A DNA stretch of 39,887 nucleotides from Alphaproteobacteria bacterium (GTDB lineage: Bacteria; Pseudomonadota; Alphaproteobacteria; Rhizobiales; JAKIUO01): positions 1-39,887 of the forward strand of contig JAJRPI010000061.1 of the NCBI GenBank assembly GCA_024280895.1, in the 5' to 3' direction. Each line of letters begins with the position of its first letter. Within the stretch, counting starts at the first letter, position 1. The position numbers and the translations under genes were made by a program. The notes below the pieces were generated by a model that saw only the letters and a program-made list of their open reading frames with translations, made no database searches and had not been told where the DNA came from. Shown piece by piece: positions 18,068 to 27,316 of the stretch.

Positions 18068-18109
18068 CGCGAAACCCGACATGCATCACACGCATTGCCG
18101 GGCTTCGCG
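18068..18109 (+). terminator. Intercistronic hairpin after the substrate-binding protein
   Basis: CGCGAAACCCG (18068-18078) pairs with CGGGCTTCGCG (18099-18109) with one mismatch. No T-run follows. Such a hairpin after a binding-protein gene often protects its mRNA and raises its level above that of the next genes. The gap to 18215 also holds an AT-rich palindrome ATTATATATAAT (18133-18144), which could be part of a secondary promoter. Confidence 0.5.
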
Positions 18110-18214
18110 GGAGGACTGGAGCAATGAGCGTTATTATATATAATGATGTAAGCCTATTTATTAGCTTGGAAAAATGCGGAAAATTACCGGACCAATAGTG
18201 CCAAGAGGGCAATC

Positions 18215-19597
18215 ATGACGGCAATCATCGGGCGAGCGGTGTCTCCACAACGTCAACGGACACTTGATGCGTTGAATTTGCGTGAGCCTGATCGCGTTCC
18301 AATAGGATTGTGGGGAACGACCGAAGGCTATCAACACCTTCGAAAACAGCTTGGTATGAGCTACAATGAGAACAAGCGCAATTACCGCACAGGATCCACA
18401 ACCTGGACGACGGATGTTGCCTTCGAAGTAGATCTGGCCGAGAAGCTTGATATTGATTTCTTGCGGATTTCCATTGGAAGCCCAGGCGGATCACCTGGTT
18501 TTCGCACGCTTGGACCCGACGAAATTCCCATACCGCTTCAGGTGCCCGGGGTCGGTGATGACGCTGAGGTCAATGTTGATGAATGGGGTGTGGTGCGCAA
18601 ATGGACGCCGCATGAAAACGGCGGTTATTATGAAATGATCGGCTATCCGCTATTTGATGCCACCAGCGCACCGCTGGAGGAAGGTCTGCGAATTCTCAAC
18701 GAATATCCGTGGCCGGATCCATGGGACGAGAGTTGCTGGCAGGATAGCCCGATCCCAGGCATGAGTTTACGCGAGTATTGCCGTTATATCAGAGAGGAAA
18801 CACCCTTCGCTCTGATGGGACAGGGCGGGCGCGGCGGGCTTTTCGAACAGGCAAAGTATATGGTCGGCTATGCCAAAATTTTTTCAGACTTTATCGAGAG
18901 CCCGGATTTTCTCGAAGAGATGATGGTGAAACTTACTGATATCGAAATTGAATTCAACAAGGCCTTTTTAGAGCAGTGCGGTGAATATATCGATTGGCTG
19001 CGCATGAGTCCGGAGGATCTGGCTTCGGAAAAGACCACATTCATGTCGCTGGCGATGTTTGAAAACCAATTGGTGTCACATTACAAGCGCGCCATCACCG
19101 AGACCAAGAAATTTTACCATACGAAGAACCCGAACGGGAAAATCCAGTTTCACAGTTGTGGGGCCATTCCTGAGCCGTTTATGAGGTTGTTGATGCAATG
19201 CGGCATTGATGGATACGACAGCATGCCTCCAAAGGTGGCGCGCCATTCAAACCCTGCCGCCAAAAAACGTCAGTTGGGCAAGGAGATGTTTTTCTATGGC
19301 GGCATTGATGTGCAGGAGACGCTGCCGTGGGGGAGTGTTGAGGATGTGAAACGCGAAGTGCGCCAGCGTATCTGGGAAATTGGCCATGGCGGTGGATATC
19401 TGCTCAGTTCCTCGCACCGTCTGGAGCATGACGTACCACTCGAAAATACGCTTGCCATGATTGAGGAAGCACACGAGTACGGCGTCTATCCCTTGCCCTC
19501 CGAGCCGCCAGAGGGGGCTGACACCGGTGAAAATTATGAACCTTGGGATCCAAACCCGCGCAGGAAAAAACGTCGGCCGAAAAAGACGGTCGGGTAA
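18215..19597 (+). CDS. Uroporphyrinogen-decarboxylase-like corrinoid methyltransferase (MtaA/CmuA-type), copy 1
   Basis: 460 residues of the URO-D fold as used by cobalamin-dependent methyltransferases. The putative zinc/thiol site is FHSCGAIPEP (H313, C315), followed by GGIDVQETL and GHGGGYLLSSSHRLEHDVPLEN. The usual third MtaA ligand (a cysteine in the GCGI segment) is replaced by glycine, so zinc coordination would differ from MtaA/MtbA. It is not HemE: it is longer and is paired directly with a corrinoid protein 12 bp downstream. It probably demethylates a substrate onto the corrinoid, or shuttles the methyl group. GAGGG precedes the ATG. Confidence 0.85.
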   Translation: MTAIIGRAVSPQRQRTLDALNLREPDRVPIGLWGTTEGYQHLRKQLGMSYNENKRNYRTGSTTWTTDVAFEVDLAEKLDIDFLRISIGSPGGSPGFRTLGPDEIPIPLQVPGVGDDAEVNVDEWGVVRKWTPHENGGYYEMIGYPLFDATSAPLEEGLRILNEYPWPDPWDESCWQDSPIPGMSLREYCRYIREETPFALMGQGGRGGLFEQAKYMVGYAKIFSDFIESPDFLEEMMVKLTDIEIEFNKAFLEQCGEYIDWLRMSPEDLASEKTTFMSLAMFENQLVSHYKRAITETKKFYHTKNPNGKIQFHSCGAIPEPFMRLLMQCGIDGYDSMPPKVARHSNPAAKKRQLGKEMFFYGGIDVQETLPWGSVEDVKREVRQRIWEIGHGGGYLLSSSHRLEHDVPLENTLAMIEEAHEYGVYPLPSEPPEGADTGENYEPWDPNPRRKKRRPKKTVG

Positions 19598-19609
19598 ACG
19601 GAGATAAAT

Positions 19610-20452
19610 ATGCCCCTGACGATTGATACTGACAGAGAATACGATCTTGAGGATCTTCAATATGATATTGAAGACAGCAGAGAGACTGACCGATGGTGCG
19701 ATGCTCCGCCGGATGTGAAGAGTTTATTTCATGAAATTGAATGGAATATCATCGACGGTGAACATACCATAACGACCGATTTTATTAATAAAGCTCTTTC
19801 ATTTAAGGTGACGGCCCGCACATTGGTTGCCGGTCCGATGGCTGCCGGTATTGCTGAAGTCGGGCGGCGTTTCAAGATGGATGAATACTTCCTGCCCGAA
19901 GTGATGATGTCTGCAAAGTGCATGCATGAAGCACTTGATCTTATCAGACCTCTGATCCAGGCCGAGAAATGTGAGGAGGTGGGTACCGTCATTGTTGGTA
20001 CTGTCCAGGGCGATCTGCATGATATCGGCAAGAAGATTGTTGCCATGATGCTGGAGGCTGCCGGTTTTACCGTGCACGATCTTGGAGTGACAGTTCCCCC
20101 CGAACGTTTCATTGAGGCAATCCGTGAATATAAACCTCAGATCGTCGGTTTCTCGGCGCTTTTGACAACGACCATGAACATGCAGTGGGAAACAGTGAAG
20201 GCGATTGATGCCGAGGGCCTGCGACAAAACGTTAAGATTTTCGTTGGCGGTGCGCCAATAAGTCAAGCCTGGTGTGATAAAATCGGAGCCGATGCCTATG
20301 CTATGGATGCGTTGGTTGCTGTTGAAAAGGCCAAGGCCTGCGTTACCGGTCTTTCCAACATGAAAGGCGGTGATCCAGCATTGCATGAGGCAATGCTTGA
20401 GATTGACCGACTCCGAGAAGAGGTAAAAGCCAGCGCGACCGCAGTTGGCTGA
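19610..20452 (+). CDS. Corrinoid (B12-binding) protein, MtaC/MtbC-like, copy 1
   Basis: 280 residues with a helical B12-binding cap (about residues 55-115) and a Rossmann-like B12 domain. GDLHDIGKKIV gives the lower axial histidine (DxHxxG), with supporting VGFSALLTTT and FVGGAPIS. It carries the methyl group on cobalt between the methyltransferase at 18.2 kb and the pterin methyltransferase. The first 45 residues are acidic and atypical. GGAG precedes the ATG; translation is probably coupled to the upstream gene. Confidence 0.9.
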   Translation: MPLTIDTDREYDLEDLQYDIEDSRETDRWCDAPPDVKSLFHEIEWNIIDGEHTITTDFINKALSFKVTARTLVAGPMAAGIAEVGRRFKMDEYFLPEVMMSAKCMHEALDLIRPLIQAEKCEEVGTVIVGTVQGDLHDIGKKIVAMMLEAAGFTVHDLGVTVPPERFIEAIREYKPQIVGFSALLTTTMNMQWETVKAIDAEGLRQNVKIFVGGAPISQAWCDKIGADAYAMDALVAVEKAKACVTGLSNMKGGDPALHEAMLEIDRLREEVKASATAVG

Positions 20453-20453
20453 T

Positions 20454-21578
20454 ATGACAAATACTTTAAATTCCGGACAATCCCGACCTGCATCCGGTTT
20501 CCAGATGCGGTGGCTGGTGGTTGGCGCATTGCTGATCGCTGTTGGTCTGGCTGGTACTTTACATGCTGCAATTGGCTATGGATTGCTTCTCATCGCATCA
20601 ATGTTATTGGTGATGGGGATCGGTTTTTTGTCAATCTTTCTGTTAACCAACTGGTTCGAGACGACGCGTTTGCAGCGCGCCTATGCTGGCGCATTCTGGC
20701 TGGGCGGCTGGGGTTACCTGTTAGCGGTGGCGGCAATGTCCGGCTATTACCTCACCGAAGCTATGGCAGGTAAAGTCGCCTGGAAATATATTGTTTTCGG
20801 GCCGGCAGCGATTATGGCAATTGCGGTTTTTGACATTGGAATCTGGCGGATTATTGTTAAACGCAATATGCCAAGCATCCGCCGCTTTGGTGTGTTCTGG
20901 AAACGCGAAACCATTGATAAACCGGCGTTGCGCCGCACGCTTGTCGATGAGATTGTATTGCATAAAACACTTTTCACCATCAGCCCTTTTCGCTGGGTGC
21001 GCCACCAATTGATTTTCTGGGGTTTTGGCGTGATGTTCCTCACGGAGATTTTGGCGGTTGGGTTTCGTGAAGTGATTCCGGCGTTCGGTCTGGCCAGCCC
21101 GTGGGAACAACCAAATCACCCAATTCGTCTTGCTTTCGACTTCGCTTTTGAACTTACCGGGCTGATGATGTTAGTGGGATGCCTGCTGGCGCTGGCATTC
21201 CGTGTGCGAGCCCAGGGCGGCGGGTTGCAGAAGTACACAGATACACCCTCGGTGGTGTTCCTGCTGGCAGTTGTTGTCTCCGGATTTCTGACGGAAGGTG
21301 TGCGGATGAGTTTGGCGACGGATATGTCTGGTGTCTCTCTATCTTTCGTCGGCCTTGCAGTTTCCAGTATCCTGCCGATTTCGGCTGCCTGGTATGATCC
21401 ACTATGGACGTTTCATGCGTTGCTGGCGTGCGGTTTTATAGCATATATCCCTCTCAAAAAGATGATACATTCCTGTGCGGTGCCAATTGGGCGGATGCTC
21501 AACTCTCCAACAAATCTTCTGTCAGCGAAGAAAACACGCTCAATCAGTGGTCTGTTTCGTCAGGGCGATCGGGACTGA
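20454..21578 (+). CDS. NarI-like membrane cytochrome b subunit
   Basis: About 374 residues with around nine hydrophobic helices. The middle and C-terminal part (WVRHQLIFWGFGVMFLTEI, HPIRLAFDFAFELTG, WTFHALLACGFIAYIPLKKM) resembles the gamma subunit of nitrate reductase and DsrM/HdrE proteins, with histidines suited to heme b. I use the ATG at 20454, right after the corrinoid gene stop. An alternative TTG at 20445 would overlap. It probably exchanges electrons with quinone, and is the likely membrane partner of the molybdoenzyme and ferredoxin pair at 7.8-10.4 kb (inference, since the genes are 10 kb apart). Confidence 0.72.
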   Translation: MTNTLNSGQSRPASGFQMRWLVVGALLIAVGLAGTLHAAIGYGLLLIASMLLVMGIGFLSIFLLTNWFETTRLQRAYAGAFWLGGWGYLLAVAAMSGYYLTEAMAGKVAWKYIVFGPAAIMAIAVFDIGIWRIIVKRNMPSIRRFGVFWKRETIDKPALRRTLVDEIVLHKTLFTISPFRWVRHQLIFWGFGVMFLTEILAVGFREVIPAFGLASPWEQPNHPIRLAFDFAFELTGLMMLVGCLLALAFRVRAQGGGLQKYTDTPSVVFLLAVVVSGFLTEGVRMSLATDMSGVSLSFVGLAVSSILPISAAWYDPLWTFHALLACGFIAYIPLKKMIHSCAVPIGRMLNSPTNLLSAKKTRSISGLFRQGDRD

Positions 21579-21614
21579 CAGCACTCCAATATCCAACTCC
21601 ACTTATTGATATAT

Positions 21615-21857
21615 TCAACTGGCTTTGAGTATGCTTTCACGTGCCACTGTCTGGCTATGTCCACATTTGCCACACACGACTACCGCGCCGATAATCCCTT
21701 CGGGACTTATGTCGCCGTTGATTTCACCGGCATCGGAGCCGTACTTCTCCCAGATTTTGACTACCACATCTTTATTTTCACAGCTCTTACAAGCTGAACC
21801 TTCCCGGTAGTATTCAAAGAAAGTTCGTCTTTCATCGGCTTTTAGATCACGGCTCAT
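21615..21857 (-). CDS. Small zinc-ribbon protein
   Basis: 80 residues with two CxxC knuckles (CKSCENKDVV and VVCGKCGHSQT) expected to bind one zinc ion. AAGGAG sits 7 bases before the ATG. It is the last gene of the minus-strand operon, 24 bp after the GntR regulator. It is too small to be an enzyme; it may be a metal or protein-binding accessory factor. I do not recognise the family. Confidence 0.7.
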   Translation of the reverse strand: MSRDLKADERRTFFEYYREGSACKSCENKDVVVKIWEKYGSDAGEINGDISPEGIIGAVVVCGKCGHSQTVARESILKAS

Positions 21858-21881
21858 GGCTTGCTCCTTTTGCTTAGGTAT

Positions 21882-22556
21882 CTAAATCAGTTCACGCATA
21901 TCTTTTTGGCGCTGCGCAATATAAGCGCGGATTGCGAGTTGGGCAGTATCGGTATCACGCCGGGCAATTGCCTCGGCAACTTCTTGCGCCATCTCGGAGT
22001 GAAGATGTGCTAAAACGCGCCAGTCGCCTTTCATTTTTGAAATGTAAAACCAAAGCCTGAGGTGCAGATTAAAAATTCTTGGGATGGTTTCGGCGATATA
22101 AATATTTCGGCTTGCAGAGCCAAGAATGTCATAGAATTCACGATCAAGACTGACATAATCATCGACAGACGATGAATTGGCATGAATGATCAGTTCACTG
22201 GCGATACGGCTCAATTCGGTAATTTCGGACTGGTTTGCTCTTTGAGCAGCCAACCGTGTAGCCTCACCATCTATCAGACTTCGGAATTCATAAATGTCAC
22301 GGGTGCTGGTAGCGCTGATTTCAGCCACCATCATCCCGCGGTTGGGGAAATGCACAACCAGACCTTCGCGGGCAAGACGCTGAAGAGCTTCGCGCATCGG
22401 TGTGCGGCCAATACCCAGTTGTACAGTCAATTCACGGTCGAGCAGGATCTGGCCAGGTTCGAGATCAAGACGACAGATCTGCTCGACGAGTTGACAATAG
22501 GCATGATCCGCCTGTGATTCGGTCTTCCTGTTCTCGTGTAACACCTGAATTGTCAT
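21882..22556 (-). CDS. GntR-family transcriptional regulator (FadR/FCD type)
   Basis: 224 residues: an N-terminal winged helix (LEPGQILLDRELTVQLGIGRTPMREALQRLAREGLVV) and a C-terminal all-helical FCD ligand domain that normally binds a small acid through a metal. The start overlaps the CobW-like stop by four bases (ATGA), so it is co-translated with the methyltransferase operon and probably autoregulates it. The AT-rich palindromes at 27.3 and 28.4 kb are candidate operators. Confidence 0.87.
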   Translation of the reverse strand: MTIQVLHENRKTESQADHAYCQLVEQICRLDLEPGQILLDRELTVQLGIGRTPMREALQRLAREGLVVHFPNRGMMVAEISATSTRDIYEFRSLIDGEATRLAAQRANQSEITELSRIASELIIHANSSSVDDYVSLDREFYDILGSASRNIYIAETIPRIFNLHLRLWFYISKMKGDWRVLAHLHSEMAQEVAEAIARRDTDTAQLAIRAYIAQRQKDMRELI

Positions 22557-23503
22557 GACATTACCTGGTGGCTCTGCGCTGCCTCAAGGCCGCGCTGAAA
22601 CCAGTCACGATCAAGATTATCACCGATAAAAACCAGAAAATGATGTTCCCGCGGGCTGGACGGGGTCACTTCTAGTTCGCCCATAGCAAACTGAACTAGC
22701 CAGTCAGCCCCATCGATCCGGATAAATCCCTTTGCCCGCCATAGCCTTTCCGGTGCACTGGCAAACAGTGTTTCGATTGCTGTTCGATTTATCATCTCTG
22801 GAGTCTCAAGCATAAAGCTTTCGGCTGGTGCATGCAAAGCCTCATGATCATGGGAATGGTCGGTGGAAGTATCTTTCTGGGTGGACAATTGAGCTAAACG
22901 AGTATTGCTAAGAGAGCCATCCATCAGGCGGGGTAAATCAACATCACAGCGCTCACTATAGTGAACCAACGCTGAACTGTTTAGCTCAAATACCTCCCTG
23001 TGCACAATCGCCACCTCATCAGTAATAGCCAGATCAAGCTTGTTCAGAATCACAATATCCGCGTTTTCAATCTGTGCCTCGTAAAACGGTCCGAGCATTT
23101 CACGGATTTTTAAAAATTTTGGCGTATCCACGACTGTGACCAGAGGCCCAAGGTCGAATTTTCCATAAAATTCCGGATCGGCAAAAGAAACCAGCATTTC
23201 TTCAGGTTCGGCAATGCCGGTTGCTTCAATGACAATATGATCCAGCGACGATTTCTCCACCAATTCAGCGATTGCAGCGAGCAGCGGTCCTTTTAATGTG
23301 CAACACAGACATCCCGACGACAGCTGAATCATGTCTATGTTGTTTCCTTTCAGGATTTCGTAATCGACATTGACAGCATCAAAGTCGTTAATGATTACTG
23401 CCAGGCGCCGTTCAGATGCAAATTCTTTGATAATGCGTTGCACCAGTGTCGTTTTCCCGGAACCAAGAAAACCGAATAGAAGATTTACGCGTGTCTTTTT
23501 CAT
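22553..23503 (-). CDS. CobW/COG0523-family GTPase (metal-insertion chaperone)
   Basis: 316 residues from MKKTRVNLL. It has Walker A GFLGSGKTTL, the metal-binding CxCC motif (SGCLCCTLKG), IEATGIAEPEE, guanine-specificity ILNKLDL and a histidine-rich linker (DHSHDHEALH) ahead of the C-terminal domain. COG0523 proteins deliver zinc or cobalt to target enzymes. Placed between the corrinoid activator and the regulator, it may load metal into the URO-D methyltransferases or help the corrinoid proteins (inference). Start at 23503, one base after the upstream stop; an earlier in-frame ATG lies inside the previous gene. Confidence 0.88.
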   Translation of the reverse strand: MKKTRVNLLFGFLGSGKTTLVQRIIKEFASERRLAVIINDFDAVNVDYEILKGNNIDMIQLSSGCLCCTLKGPLLAAIAELVEKSSLDHIVIEATGIAEPEEMLVSFADPEFYGKFDLGPLVTVVDTPKFLKIREMLGPFYEAQIENADIVILNKLDLAITDEVAIVHREVFELNSSALVHYSERCDVDLPRLMDGSLSNTRLAQLSTQKDTSTDHSHDHEALHAPAESFMLETPEMINRTAIETLFASAPERLWRAKGFIRIDGADWLVQFAMGELEVTPSSPREHHFLVFIGDNLDRDWFQRGLEAAQSHQVMS

Positions 23504-23504
23504 C

Positions 23505-25415
23505 TTATTTCGCTGCCGCCGTTGCAAGTTTCACCGAGTGTGGTTGAGGCGAGTTAAAATTCATTCCTTCAATAAAGAGGTCCTGGAATTCCGGGCATGC
23601 GGCCAAAGCGACATGCTCTATTTTTTGTGCAAGATCTTCGGCAAGCTGCCATTGCGCCTCGGATAGCAATACCATCTGCGCACCCATGAGCGCTGCATTG
23701 CCGAAATATACAATGCGATCAACAGGTATGTCCGGTAGAAGCCGAATGCGGACGGCGCTGGCGACATCGACAAAATTACCAAAACCACCACAGACCATTA
23801 GTTTGTGGATTTCATCAGACTTGATATCCATTACCTGTTGCAACATAACAATTCCGGAATAAATTGCTGATTTTGCAAGTTGCAGTTGACGGATATCGGC
23901 TTGGGTCAGAGTAATATCTTTACCGGCCGCGCTCTCATCAGCCCACACCAAAACGAACTCCAACCCGTGCTCTTCTCGTCTGATTCGCCGGGCGATTTGA
24001 AGCGGCAACTCATCCGTATTTTTTCGTCTGATGGTACCATTGGCATTCAACACACCTGCGGTGGCCATCTGGGCACAGGCCTCAATCAGCCCGGAGCCAC
24101 AAATACCAATTGCTTTTACGTCACCAATGATGCCACAGGTTACATCTTCGCCGATGCTAACGCGTTCAATTGCCCCGATTGCCCCACGCATGCCATGTCG
24201 TATCTGTGCGCCCTCAAAAGCCGGGCCGGCCGGTGCGGAGCAGACGACCAATCGCTCGCGCGATCCCATCACCAATTCGCCATTTGTACCTATATCAGCA
24301 AGCGCCAGGGTTTCGGTGCTTTTATGGATGCCTGTTGAGAGTACGCAAGCCATCGCATCTCCACCAGCAAACCCGGCGAGGATGGGAAGTGTGCAGACAT
24401 AGGCGTTCGGGACACTCTTCAGAGGTAATTCGCTTGCCGGGATTGTCAGCCCTGCGCGTATCACCGGTGCATAGGGTGCAAGACCAAGATAGCTGACATC
24501 AATTCCAAGCAGGATATGATGCATGCAGGTATTGCCGACAACGACGATTTTGTAAATGTGGCGTGGTAAAATTCCAACCTCTTTGCAGGCCTGCTTGATC
24601 AGATCATTCAGTGCATTGAGCACTTTACCACGCAAGATGGCGAGATTCTTTTTATTAAACTGCGCAAACGCAATTCGCGACATAAGATCGCCACCAAAGG
24701 GGGCCTGGGGATTGATCATGCCGACACTGGCGAGTTCCTCGCCCGAGGCTATATCCAGGAGCGAACAGACTATTGTTGTTGTGCCTATATCGAAGGCAAT
24801 TCCATATGCCTTGCTTGACGTATCACCCGGTTCGACATCCACCAGTCGTCCCCGGAACAATGTGGCAGTCAATTCGCCTTTACTTTTTCGCAGAGTTACC
24901 GGCAGGTCGCGGATGATACCAAGGGCGACATCCTGGGTAGACACTAGGTCACCCAAAGCTATAAATATTTCTTCAAGATCGCTGGACTGGTGATGTTCAG
25001 ACGTTGGAATGGCGACGGATATTGGCAGTTTGACAACCCCGGAGTCGATTGCCATGGCTGTGGTCGAGCCCTTCCCAGCGAGTATCTGGTGTCCTGATTC
25101 AGACTTTGGCGGCATTGGGCGGATGACCGTGTCGTCAATCAATTTAGTCTGGCAGGCGAGGCGAAAACGTTCGTGCACCTCTTCGGTGCCAAGCTGTATG
25201 GTGTCGGCCATGCTGGGCGGCGGCAGAGAGCCGCTGATCATCTTGCACCTGCATGAGCGACAGCGCCCGCGACCGCCGCAAGTGGCCTCAATCTCAATGC
25301 CACCTGAATGAGCCGCATCAAGGATCGTCGTATCGCGCTTTACGGCAATCGAATGTTCACCAGACTTTGTCGTAATTGTAAGATGGACATCACTGTTTTT
25401 TGCGGCCATATTCAT
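23505..25415 (-). CDS. RamA-like reductive activator of corrinoid proteins (2Fe-2S ferredoxin + ASKHA/DUF4445)
   Basis: About 636 residues. The N-terminal plant-type [2Fe-2S] domain has the cysteine pattern CGGRGRCRSC with a distal C in RLACQT. After a linker comes the DUF4445 ASKHA ATPase part (GIAFDIGTTTIVCSLLDI, ADIGTNGELVMG, GICGSGLIEA, VCGGFGNFVD). This is the architecture of enzymes that use ATP and an electron to rescue Co(II) to Co(I) in methyltransferase corrinoid proteins (RACE proteins such as AcsV and MtvD). I start at ATG 25415; a TTG at 25421 and an ATG at 25409 are alternatives. It serves both corrinoid proteins of the island. Confidence 0.9.
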   Translation of the reverse strand: MNMAAKNSDVHLTITTKSGEHSIAVKRDTTILDAAHSGGIEIEATCGGRGRCRSCRCKMISGSLPPPSMADTIQLGTEEVHERFRLACQTKLIDDTVIRPMPPKSESGHQILAGKGSTTAMAIDSGVVKLPISVAIPTSEHHQSSDLEEIFIALGDLVSTQDVALGIIRDLPVTLRKSKGELTATLFRGRLVDVEPGDTSSKAYGIAFDIGTTTIVCSLLDIASGEELASVGMINPQAPFGGDLMSRIAFAQFNKKNLAILRGKVLNALNDLIKQACKEVGILPRHIYKIVVVGNTCMHHILLGIDVSYLGLAPYAPVIRAGLTIPASELPLKSVPNAYVCTLPILAGFAGGDAMACVLSTGIHKSTETLALADIGTNGELVMGSRERLVVCSAPAGPAFEGAQIRHGMRGAIGAIERVSIGEDVTCGIIGDVKAIGICGSGLIEACAQMATAGVLNANGTIRRKNTDELPLQIARRIRREEHGLEFVLVWADESAAGKDITLTQADIRQLQLAKSAIYSGIVMLQQVMDIKSDEIHKLMVCGGFGNFVDVASAVRIRLLPDIPVDRIVYFGNAALMGAQMVLLSEAQWQLAEDLAQKIEHVALAACPEFQDLFIEGMNFNSPQPHSVKLATAAAK

Positions 25416-25422
25416 CTGCAAC

Positions 25423-26130
25423 TCAACTCCAGGCTACACGGCTCTCCGACATGAGATCACGCGCCAGAATGACCGCGGCCATCGCATCTTTGCCCCAGCC
25501 GTCGGCACCACATTCATCGGCCCACTCCTGCGATGTCGGTGCCCCGCCTATCAGGATGTGGACCTTGTCGCGGTGGCCCGAATTCTTGAACTCGTCAATG
25601 GTCACCTTCTGATAATATACCGTTGTTGACAGCAATGCTGAAAAACCGATGAGGTCGGCCTTTTCGGCAATTGCGGTTTCGATGAACTTGTCTGGATGCA
25701 CATCAGTTCCCAGGTTGATGACATTGAACCCGGCATTTTCAAGCATGATTGTGACAATAGACTGACCGATATCATGCATATCACCCAGCACCGTTCCGAT
25801 AACAAACGTTCCCAGCGGTTTTTCGGCGGCAGCCGCGAGCAACGGTCGGATCAGCGCCAGACCTGTCTTCATCGCCCGCGCGGTAATTAGCATTTCGGGG
25901 ATGAATATCAGTTGCTCAGAGAACCGGTTTCCCTGCAAATTGAAGCCGGGAAACAAGCCATCATCAAGAATTACCCGCGCATCAATGTCCGCATCAATGG
26001 CTTGCTGGACACGCTCGCCCGAATAATCGTTGTCACCTTCTTCCACAGCCGTCCATAAAGATTGCCATTCCCAGTCTCCGGGGACACGACTTTCCCAATT
26101 TTCGGGAATTTCAAGTTCTGGTTCGCTCAT
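25423..26130 (-). CDS. Corrinoid (B12-binding) protein, copy 2
   Basis: 235 residues with a helical cap (FNLQGNRFSEQLIFIPEMLI, ARAMKTGLALIRPLL) and a B12 domain with GDMHDIGQSIV giving the cobalt-ligating histidine, plus IGFSALLSTTVYY and LIGGAPTSQEW. GGAAG precedes the ATG; it lies 9 bp after the second URO-D-like gene. It is clearly a paralogue of the protein at 19.6 kb, but diverged. It is the methyl carrier for methyltransferase copy 2. Confidence 0.9.
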   Translation of the reverse strand: MSEPELEIPENWESRVPGDWEWQSLWTAVEEGDNDYSGERVQQAIDADIDARVILDDGLFPGFNLQGNRFSEQLIFIPEMLITARAMKTGLALIRPLLAAAAEKPLGTFVIGTVLGDMHDIGQSIVTIMLENAGFNVINLGTDVHPDKFIETAIAEKADLIGFSALLSTTVYYQKVTIDEFKNSGHRDKVHILIGGAPTSQEWADECGADGWGKDAMAAVILARDLMSESRVAWS

Positions 26131-26139
26131 GTTACTTCC

Positions 26140-27309
26140 TCAATCCAAGGGGTATTTTCCATAGGTGCCATAATCCTGCTGCGCCGTAATCATGGCGTAT
26201 ATATTCTGTATTGGCACATCAGCCAGAATATAATGTGAAGGTGAGAAAATATATCCACCACCCGGTGCAAAGGATTTCATCACTTCCAGCACTCCGTGAC
26301 GCACCTCATCCACCTGACCACGCGGTAACAGGCGTTGCACATCAAAGCCACCGATGAGAGCAATATCCTCGCCATGATCCGATTTTATTTTCTGTCGATT
26401 TGCCAGCCCGCCGGCTGGTTGCAGCAGGCCGGAAAGGTCGGCTCCCAATTCGATGATGTCAGACAGAATTGGCGAATAATCGCCACAGGAGTGCAACTTT
26501 ATAAACAGTTCCGAATTAGCTTTCCGGAACTCCTTGAACATATAATCGAAGCGTGGTTTGGCCAGCTCGCGCCATTGCTTGGGTGAAATCATCATACCCT
26601 GTTGAGCGCCAACATCATCACCGACCCTTATCATATCAACGCCCATCTTGATGGCATTCTTGCCCAGTTCGGTATAATATTCGCACAGACCGTCGAGAAC
26701 GCCTTCAATCAGCTCGGGCTGATCGAACATCATCAGGAAGAAGTTCTGGGTTCCAACAATATGCGCATAAGCGGCTTCAATCAGGGTCGATGAAAGATCG
26801 ACGATTATGAAGTAATCATCCTGATACTCATCGCACAGGGCTTTGATCGGTGCGAGTATTTTCGGGTCGTTCGGGTCCGGCCAAGTGTAATTTTTGAAAT
26901 CCTCCATCGATTTGATGGGGTGAAATGACGGGAAGTTTTCGGGCACAACCTTGGCCGCTCCCCAGAATTCCTGCGTCTTGGCAAAGATTTCCTGTTCTTC
27001 GGGGGTGCGGCCCTTAAGGCCGGATTTACCATAACCGACGCCGAAATGATTGTGCCATGTTTCGCCAATTTCAATGTGGTGATGGGAAAAATCTGCATTG
27101 ATTCCAACCTGGTAGATGATCGCATCATTGCCGAGGCGCAACTCCAGCTCCGGATTGTGAGAACGGCCCGTAGAGGTATCATCGATGCCGTAGATCAAGG
27201 CCAGCTTTTCTTTCGATTCATGTTTCATCCGATACAGCACCGGCACTCTGTCGACGGGTTCATGCCTCAGGGTACGGATAAACCTTTCTCGGGGCAGAAG
27301 TTCTTTCAT
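26140..27309 (-). CDS. Uroporphyrinogen-decarboxylase-like corrinoid methyltransferase, copy 2
   Basis: About 389 residues, same family as the gene at 18.2 kb: catalytic-site LHSCGDYSPIL (H and C of the zinc motif), IGGFDVQRLLPRG and GGGYIFSPSHYILADVPIQN, again with GGG instead of the cysteine of MtaA. It is first in a six-gene operon with its own corrinoid protein, the activator, CobW and GntR. Two starts are possible: ATG 27318 and ATG 27309. I prefer 27309 because GTGGA lies 9 bases upstream. The upstream arm of a 27-bp inverted repeat overlaps this ribosome site. Confidence 0.85.
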   Translation of the reverse strand: MKELLPRERFIRTLRHEPVDRVPVLYRMKHESKEKLALIYGIDDTSTGRSHNPELELRLGNDAIIYQVGINADFSHHHIEIGETWHNHFGVGYGKSGLKGRTPEEQEIFAKTQEFWGAAKVVPENFPSFHPIKSMEDFKNYTWPDPNDPKILAPIKALCDEYQDDYFIIVDLSSTLIEAAYAHIVGTQNFFLMMFDQPELIEGVLDGLCEYYTELGKNAIKMGVDMIRVGDDVGAQQGMMISPKQWRELAKPRFDYMFKEFRKANSELFIKLHSCGDYSPILSDIIELGADLSGLLQPAGGLANRQKIKSDHGEDIALIGGFDVQRLLPRGQVDEVRHGVLEVMKSFAPGGGYIFSPSHYILADVPIQNIYAMITAQQDYGTYGKYPLD

Positions 27310-27316
27310 GACATTC

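Noticed and set aside
18215-19597. Annotation as heme enzyme HemE (uroporphyrinogen decarboxylase)
   Set aside because: It is too long for HemE, has the HxCG metal site of methyltransferases, and is paired with a corrinoid protein.
19799-20386. 195-codon minus-strand frame
   Set aside because: Shadow of the corrinoid protein gene; no known family and biased composition.
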